A DNA stretch of 64,000 nucleotides, taken from Roseateles_B sp051857535 (GTDB lineage Bacteria > Pseudomonadota > Gammaproteobacteria > Burkholderiales > Burkholderiaceae_C). Location of the stretch: contig NZ_JBPZGY010000002.1 of NCBI RefSeq assembly GCF_051857535.1, forward strand, positions 310,001 through 374,000, in the 5' to 3' direction. Numbering within the stretch: the stretch's first letter is position 1; each line of letters starts with the position of its first letter. Both the position numbers and the translations under genes were made by a program. The notes under the pieces were generated by a model. The model did no database searches. It had not been told where the DNA came from and worked only from the letters and a program-made list of their open reading frames with translations. Positions 60,476-64,000 of this stretch are shown here, one piece after another.

Positions 60476-61825
60476 ATGAGCCACGCAGCCCAAGACCCCC
60501 GCATCGCCCAGCTTCATGCCGAGCACATCCAGACCTGCCAGGCCCGTGCCGAACGTGCGCTGAGCCTCAGCGGCCATGAAGCCCTGCTGATCGCTTCGGG
60601 CGTGGAGAAGTACGCCTTCCTGGATGACCGCCCCTACCTCTTCCAGCCCAACCCACACTTCAAGGCCTGGCTGCCCCTGGTCGCCCATCCCTACAGCTGG
60701 TTGCTGGTGCGCCCTGGCGTGAAGCCGCTGCTGGTGTATTACCAGCCGGACGACTACTGGCATGTGCCGCCCGCACCGCCGGCCGGCTACTGGGTGGATC
60801 AGGTGGAGCTGCGCGTGATCAGCGAACCCGAGCAGGCCCTGCAGCATCTCCCGAAGGACATCAGCCGCGTGGCCATCGTCGGCGAGGCCGATGCGGCCCT
60901 GCAGCACCTGATTCCCAACAACCCCGAGGCCCTGATCCACAGCCTGCACTGGGCCCGCGCCAGCAAGACGCCCTACGAGCTGCAGTGCCTGCGCGAGGCC
61001 TCGCTGATCGGGGCGCGTGCGCATCTGGCCGCACGCGACGCCTTCCTGGCGGGTGGCTCCGAGGCCGAGATCCATCGTGCCTACCTGATTGCAGCCGGCC
61101 ACACCGACCGCGACCTGCCCTACGGCAACATCGTCGGCCTCAACGAACATGCCGCCGTGCTGCACTACCAGTACCAGGACGCGGCCCGTCCCGCGCAGTC
61201 GCGCTCCCTGCTGGTGGATGCGGGCGCGCAGGTGGCCGGTTATGCCTCGGACATCACCCGCACCTGGACCCGTGGTGATGCCGGCAGCGCCGAGTTTGAC
61301 GCCCTGCTGGCGGCCATGGAATCCGCCCAGCTGGCGCTGGTCGACGAGGTCCGCCAGGGCGTGGACTATCGCGCGATCCACCTCAGCACCCACCGCCATA
61401 TCGCCCGCATCCTGAAGGCGCAGGGCCTGGTGGCCATGAGCGAGGAGTCGATGCTGGCGGAGCGCGTGACCAGCACCTTCTTCCCTCACGGCATTGGCCA
61501 CTTCCTGGGCCTGCAGGTGCACGACGTGGGCGGCTTCATGGCCAGCGAGGCAGGCGGTACGCGGGACAAGCCCGAGGGACATCCCTATCTGCGCCTGACC
61601 CGCGACCTGGCCGCCGGCATGTGCGTGACCATCGAACCGGGCCTCTACTTCATCCCGACCTTGCTCAACAAGCTGCGCGCCACGCCGGCCGCGAAGGCGG
61701 TGGACTGGGCGAAGGTGGAGCGCCTGGCCCGCTTCGGCGGCATCCGCATCGAGGACGACGTGGTGTGCCGAGCCGAGGGCGCGCCGGAGAACCTCACGCG
61801 CGACGCCTTCGCCGCGCTGGCCTGA
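60476..61825 (+). CDS. pepQ: Xaa-Pro dipeptidase (M24 metallopeptidase, PepQ-like)
   Basis: Hydrolyses X-Pro dipeptides in the cytoplasm. The product has 449 residues, as for E. coli PepQ. The five dinuclear-metal ligands are all visible: Asp in LLVDAGAQV, Asp in SDITRTW, His in FPHGIGHFLGLQVHD, Glu in TIEPGLYF and Glu in GIRIEDDVV. The gene is alone on this strand, convergent with the FemAB-like gene. Confidence 0.93.
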   Translation: MSHAAQDPRIAQLHAEHIQTCQARAERALSLSGHEALLIASGVEKYAFLDDRPYLFQPNPHFKAWLPLVAHPYSWLLVRPGVKPLLVYYQPDDYWHVPPAPPAGYWVDQVELRVISEPEQALQHLPKDISRVAIVGEADAALQHLIPNNPEALIHSLHWARASKTPYELQCLREASLIGARAHLAARDAFLAGGSEAEIHRAYLIAAGHTDRDLPYGNIVGLNEHAAVLHYQYQDAARPAQSRSLLVDAGAQVAGYASDITRTWTRGDAGSAEFDALLAAMESAQLALVDEVRQGVDYRAIHLSTHRHIARILKAQGLVAMSEESMLAERVTSTFFPHGIGHFLGLQVHDVGGFMASEAGGTRDKPEGHPYLRLTRDLAAGMCVTIEPGLYFIPTLLNKLRATPAAKAVDWAKVERLARFGGIRIEDDVVCRAEGAPENLTRDAFAALA

Positions 61826-61837
61826 GCCCGGCTGCGG

Positions 61838-62881
61838 TCAGGGAATGCCGCGCACGATGTGCGGCCCCAACAGGCTGCTGAGCCAGACCGGCAGCTTCTG
61901 CCAGGCCCGCACCAGCAGGGCGAACTTGCCGTTGCTGGGGCGGGCGTCTCCCACGGAGCCCTTGAAGGAGTGGTACTGCCAGTAGGCCGGATGGGCCACG
62001 GCGCCCCACTGCTGCTTGAATTTGTAGGTGCCGCTGTCCACGGTGCTGCGGCCGAAGTCGAACATCGGCTGGCCGCGCTCAATGCTGCGCTCCAGCACCC
62101 GCCAGTACATCAGCACGTTGACGCTGAGGTGGTTGTACTCGCGCAGGGCGCTGGCGCTGGGGATCAGCGTGCAGCCCGGTGCGTGCAGCAGGAAACCCGC
62201 AGCCACCGCACGGCCTTCGTGGCGCAGCACGGCAATCTCAGCCTCGGCGGGGAACTGGGCCAGCATCTGGGCGAAGAGGGCGCGGCCATAGGGCGGCGTG
62301 CCCAGGTCGCGCATATTGCGGGCGAAGACGCAGTAGAACTCGTCCAGCAGTGCCTCCCGGCCGAACACCACGCTGAGGCTGGCATCGGCCAGGGGCTTGC
62401 GGATCTGGCTGCGCAGCTTGGACTTGATGCCCCGCTCCCACAGCAGCTCGGGCGTGGCCGGCAGAGGCAGGCGCATATGGACCTTCTCGGTCACCAGGGC
62501 ATTGAAGGCCGGGTGCTGGAGCTGTCGCTCATGGCGCAGCTCCAGATGCTTGACCTCCAGCCGCCGCGCCAGATCGACGGCGGCCTCGATCAATCGGGCC
62601 TCGTCCTCGGGGCTGTCGGCCAGCACGCCACCCGTGTTGAGGTAGGGCTGGCTGACCAGGTAGCGGCCGAAGATGGGGCCGGCGACCAGTTGCAGCGGCA
62701 GCACACCGACGATGGCCTCGCCGCGCGTCAGCCACAGGAAATGCGGCTCATGGCGCAGCGCCTGCCCAAGGACCGCCGACCACTCCTGGCGCAGGTGGAA
62801 GCCGTCATAGCCGAAGCGCTGCAGGTATGCGTTCCAGCCGGCGGGGGGCTGCGGGGCCTGGTGCAGGGTCGTGTCGGGCAT
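61838..62881 (-). CDS. FemAB/GNAT-type acyltransferase, similar to the XrtA-associated FemAB group
   Basis: A protein of 347 residues (359 if the ATG at 62917 is used). It has two GNAT-like halves: GYDGFHLRQEWSAVLGQALRHEPHFLW and VGVLPLQLVAGPIFGRYLVSQPYLN first, then FYCVFARNMRDLGTPPYG, SASALREYNHLSVNVLMYW and MFDFGRSTVDSGTYKFKQQWG. The last motif is typical of the FemAB proteins annotated with exosortase/PEP-CTERM systems, but no exosortase or PEP-CTERM protein is seen in this window. It may add amino acids or acyl groups to a cell-surface polymer. Confidence 0.8.
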   Translation of the reverse strand: MPDTTLHQAPQPPAGWNAYLQRFGYDGFHLRQEWSAVLGQALRHEPHFLWLTRGEAIVGVLPLQLVAGPIFGRYLVSQPYLNTGGVLADSPEDEARLIEAAVDLARRLEVKHLELRHERQLQHPAFNALVTEKVHMRLPLPATPELLWERGIKSKLRSQIRKPLADASLSVVFGREALLDEFYCVFARNMRDLGTPPYGRALFAQMLAQFPAEAEIAVLRHEGRAVAAGFLLHAPGCTLIPSASALREYNHLSVNVLMYWRVLERSIERGQPMFDFGRSTVDSGTYKFKQQWGAVAHPAYWQYHSFKGSVGDARPSNGKFALLVRAWQKLPVWLSSLLGPHIVRGIP

Positions 62882-62977
62882 GCGTGGGGATTCGGGGCGC
62901 GGTGAATGGCCCCGCATCCTATGCCATCGATCACGGCGCCTGCACCGCCCGACTCAGGGTGCGCAGTGTGCAGACGT

Positions 62978-63008
62978 AAAAAAACCGCCGTGCCCAAGGG
63001 CGCGGCGG
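62978..63008 (-). terminator. Intrinsic terminator after ompW
   Basis: On the minus strand a long stem (CCGCCG / CGGCGG with an inner GCCC / GGGC) is followed by seven T. It lies just beyond the ompW stop at 63052. Confidence 0.88.
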
Positions 63009-63051
63009 CTCAACACAAAGAGGATTGCTCAGAAGAAAGCTGGTCGCTTGC

Positions 63052-63663
63052 TCAGAAGCGGAAGCCCAGGCCCACGCCCACCAGCAGCGGGTCGACCTTG
63101 AACTTGCCGACTTCGGTGCCCTTGGCGTAGACCTTGGTGCCGATCTGCACCTTCTTGATGTCCACGTTCAGGTACAGGTTCTTGCTGATCTCGTAGTCGA
63201 AGCCGATCTGCAGGGACAGGCCCATGCTGGTGTGCTTCACGCTGGGCGACAGGGCGGTGTCCACGGCCGGGGCGAATTCCACGTTCGAGAAGATCGTGTA
63301 GTTCAGGCCGGCGCCGACGTAGGGACGGAAGGTGTCGTTGGGCGCGAAGTGGTACTGCAGGCTCAGGGTGGGCGGCAGGTGCTTCAGGGTGCCGATCTCG
63401 GCGCCACCGGCCGACAGGGTGTGCTTCTGCGGATAGGTCAGGATCAGCTCAGCGGCCAGATTGGGGCTGAAGAAATAGCTGAAGTCGACTTCCGGGATGA
63501 CCTTGTTGTTGACGCTCAGGTCCAGGCCCGTGGTGTCCTTGTTGGCCGAATCCAGGTTCACGGCGCGCACGCGCATCATCCAGGGGCTCTCGGCGGCCTG
63601 GGCGGCAAAGGCGCCAGCGGCCAGGGTGGCGGCGATCAGGGTGCGTGCAACAAGCTTGCTCAT
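63052..63663 (-). CDS. ompW: OmpW family outer-membrane protein
   Basis: A 203-residue protein with signal peptide (1-23, ending AQA) that should form an eight-stranded outer-membrane barrel. SPWMMRVRAVNLDSA starts the mature chain, SYFFSPNLAAELILTYPQ and PTLSLQYHFAP are family motifs, and LLVGVGLGFRF ends with the terminal aromatic that barrel assembly requires. AAGGAG precedes the ATG and is partly enclosed by a hairpin in the leader. The gene has its own terminator. Confidence 0.93.
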   Translation of the reverse strand: MSKLVARTLIAATLAAGAFAAQAAESPWMMRVRAVNLDSANKDTTGLDLSVNNKVIPEVDFSYFFSPNLAAELILTYPQKHTLSAGGAEIGTLKHLPPTLSLQYHFAPNDTFRPYVGAGLNYTIFSNVEFAPAVDTALSPSVKHTSMGLSLQIGFDYEISKNLYLNVDIKKVQIGTKVYAKGTEVGKFKVDPLLVGVGLGFRF

Positions 63664-63665
63664 CT

Positions 63666-63711
63666 CAATAGCTCCTTCAAAGAATGGGAATGTGTCCCGA
63701 TGAAGCTATTG
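63666..63711 (-). promoter_or_regulatory. Leader hairpin that would cover the ompW ribosome binding site
   Basis: On the minus strand CAATAGCT (63711-63704) pairs with AGCTATTG (63673-63666) and the stem extends by two more pairs into the GGAG ribosome site. A small inner stem GGGA/TCCC lies in the loop. If formed, it would hide the Shine-Dalgarno sequence eight bases before the ATG. This is a prediction from pairing alone. Confidence 0.4.
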
Positions 63712-63801
63712 GAGAGGTCGCGCCAGGGTTATCCCTTGATGTGGCGCAACCCCAGGGAGCCGGTGTCCTCGGTGTCTATGTGGACTTGATCTTTCGCAAG
63801 C

Positions 63802-64000
63802 TCAGGCGCCCAGACCGAGGCGTTTGCACAACTCCAGCACCAGGGCGCTCTGGTTGAGCGTATAGAAGTGGATGCCCGGTGCGCCGCCAGCGATCAGGCG
63901 CTCGCACACGCGCGTGACCACGTCCAGCCCGAAGGCGCGGATGGAGGCCGTGTCGTCCATGAAGCCTTCCATCTTCAGCGCGACCCAGCGCGGGATCTCG
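63802..64000 (-). CDS. metF: Methylenetetrahydrofolate reductase, C-terminal end (cut by window edge)
   Basis: Only the last 66 codons are in view, ending with a TGA at 63802-63804. They include WVALKMEGFMDD and the strongly conserved GAPGIHFYTLNQS motif of MetF, followed by the short C-terminus LELCKRLGLGA. The enzyme makes 5-methyl-THF for methionine synthesis. It lies upstream of ompW on the same strand, with 138 bases between, and near the two 5-formyl-THF cyclo-ligase genes. Confidence 0.93.
   Translation of the reverse strand, partial: EIPRWVALKMEGFMDDTASIRAFGLDVVTRVCERLIAGGAPGIHFYTLNQSALVLELCKRLGLGA

Noticed and set aside
61838..62881. Evidence for an exosortase/PEP-CTERM system.
   Set aside because: The FemAB-like protein resembles the XrtA-associated group, but no exosortase, PEP-CTERM tail or PrsK/PrsR-type gene was found in the window.
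1..64000. Search for CRISPR arrays, tRNA or rRNA genes, insertion sequences and phage genes.
   Set aside because: No regularly spaced repeats, cloverleaf-like sequences, transposase motifs or phage structural genes were noticed by eye; a tool-based scan could still find small ones.

Overview
The window is a high-GC chromosomal segment with the gene content and order of a beta-proteobacterium of the order Burkholderiales. Signs of this are yajC-secD-secF, a divergent LysM/dprA/smg versus def/fmt/htpX pair, a Calvin-subtype class II aldolase beside purC, and DUF2917 and TfoX-like genes. A Leptothrix/Rubrivivax/Roseateles-type lineage is a guess. No tRNA, rRNA, CRISPR array, insertion sequence or phage gene was seen.

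Layout. 1-0.7 kb: truncated dihydrodipicolinate-synthase-family gene (-) with a clear sigma70-type promoter. 1-6.9 kb: yajC, secD, secF and a DUF1631 gene (+). 7.0-9.9 kb: smg, dprA and a LysM gene (-). 10.2-14.0 kb: def, fmt, htpX, a small lipoprotein and a secreted DUF2807-type protein (+). 14.2-40.3 kb: one co-directional surface-polysaccharide locus, described below. 40.4-41.4 kb: azlC-azlD. 41.5-48.0 kb: pgk, maeB, pyk and a periplasmic binding-like protein. 48.0-49.0 kb: an unusual one-chain regulator (helix-turn-helix, GHKL ATPase, STAS-like DUF4325) (-). 49.4-52.7 kb: fba, purC and a TPR protein. 52.7-64 kb: short mixed-strand units, including a GST, an NDUFA9-like protein, a lytic transglycosylase, two different 5-formyl-THF cyclo-ligase paralogues, LysR/DUF2917/cupin, TfoX-like, an M24 peptidase, FemAB-like, OmpW and the end of metF.

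The polysaccharide locus (14.2-40.3 kb) is the most interesting part. It encodes an outer-membrane export protein, a secreted beta-propeller-like protein, an HpcH/HpaI aldolase, a MurJ-family flippase, a PglC-like initiating sugar transferase, an AsnB-type amidotransferase, an acyltransferase, a polytopic membrane protein that may be the polymerase, a large unrecognised protein and a GT-B glycosyltransferase. Two sugar modules follow. The first is a WbpG/PseA-type amidotransferase with HisF2- and HisH2-like partners. The second is a PglF/PglE/PglD plus NeuC/NeuB/NeuA-type set that together predicts UDP-diNAc-bacillosamine and a CMP-legionaminic-acid-type nonulosonate. A Wzz-like chain-length protein is also present. 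Notable details are a CBS pair fused to the PglE-like aminotransferase, and a HisF-like protein whose cyclase residue Asp130 is Glu. The working prediction is an acetamidino-modified legionaminic-type polysaccharide.

All product names rest on reading motifs and family resemblance by eye; no database search was run. Start codons were chosen from Shine-Dalgarno sequences, overlaps and conserved N-termini.
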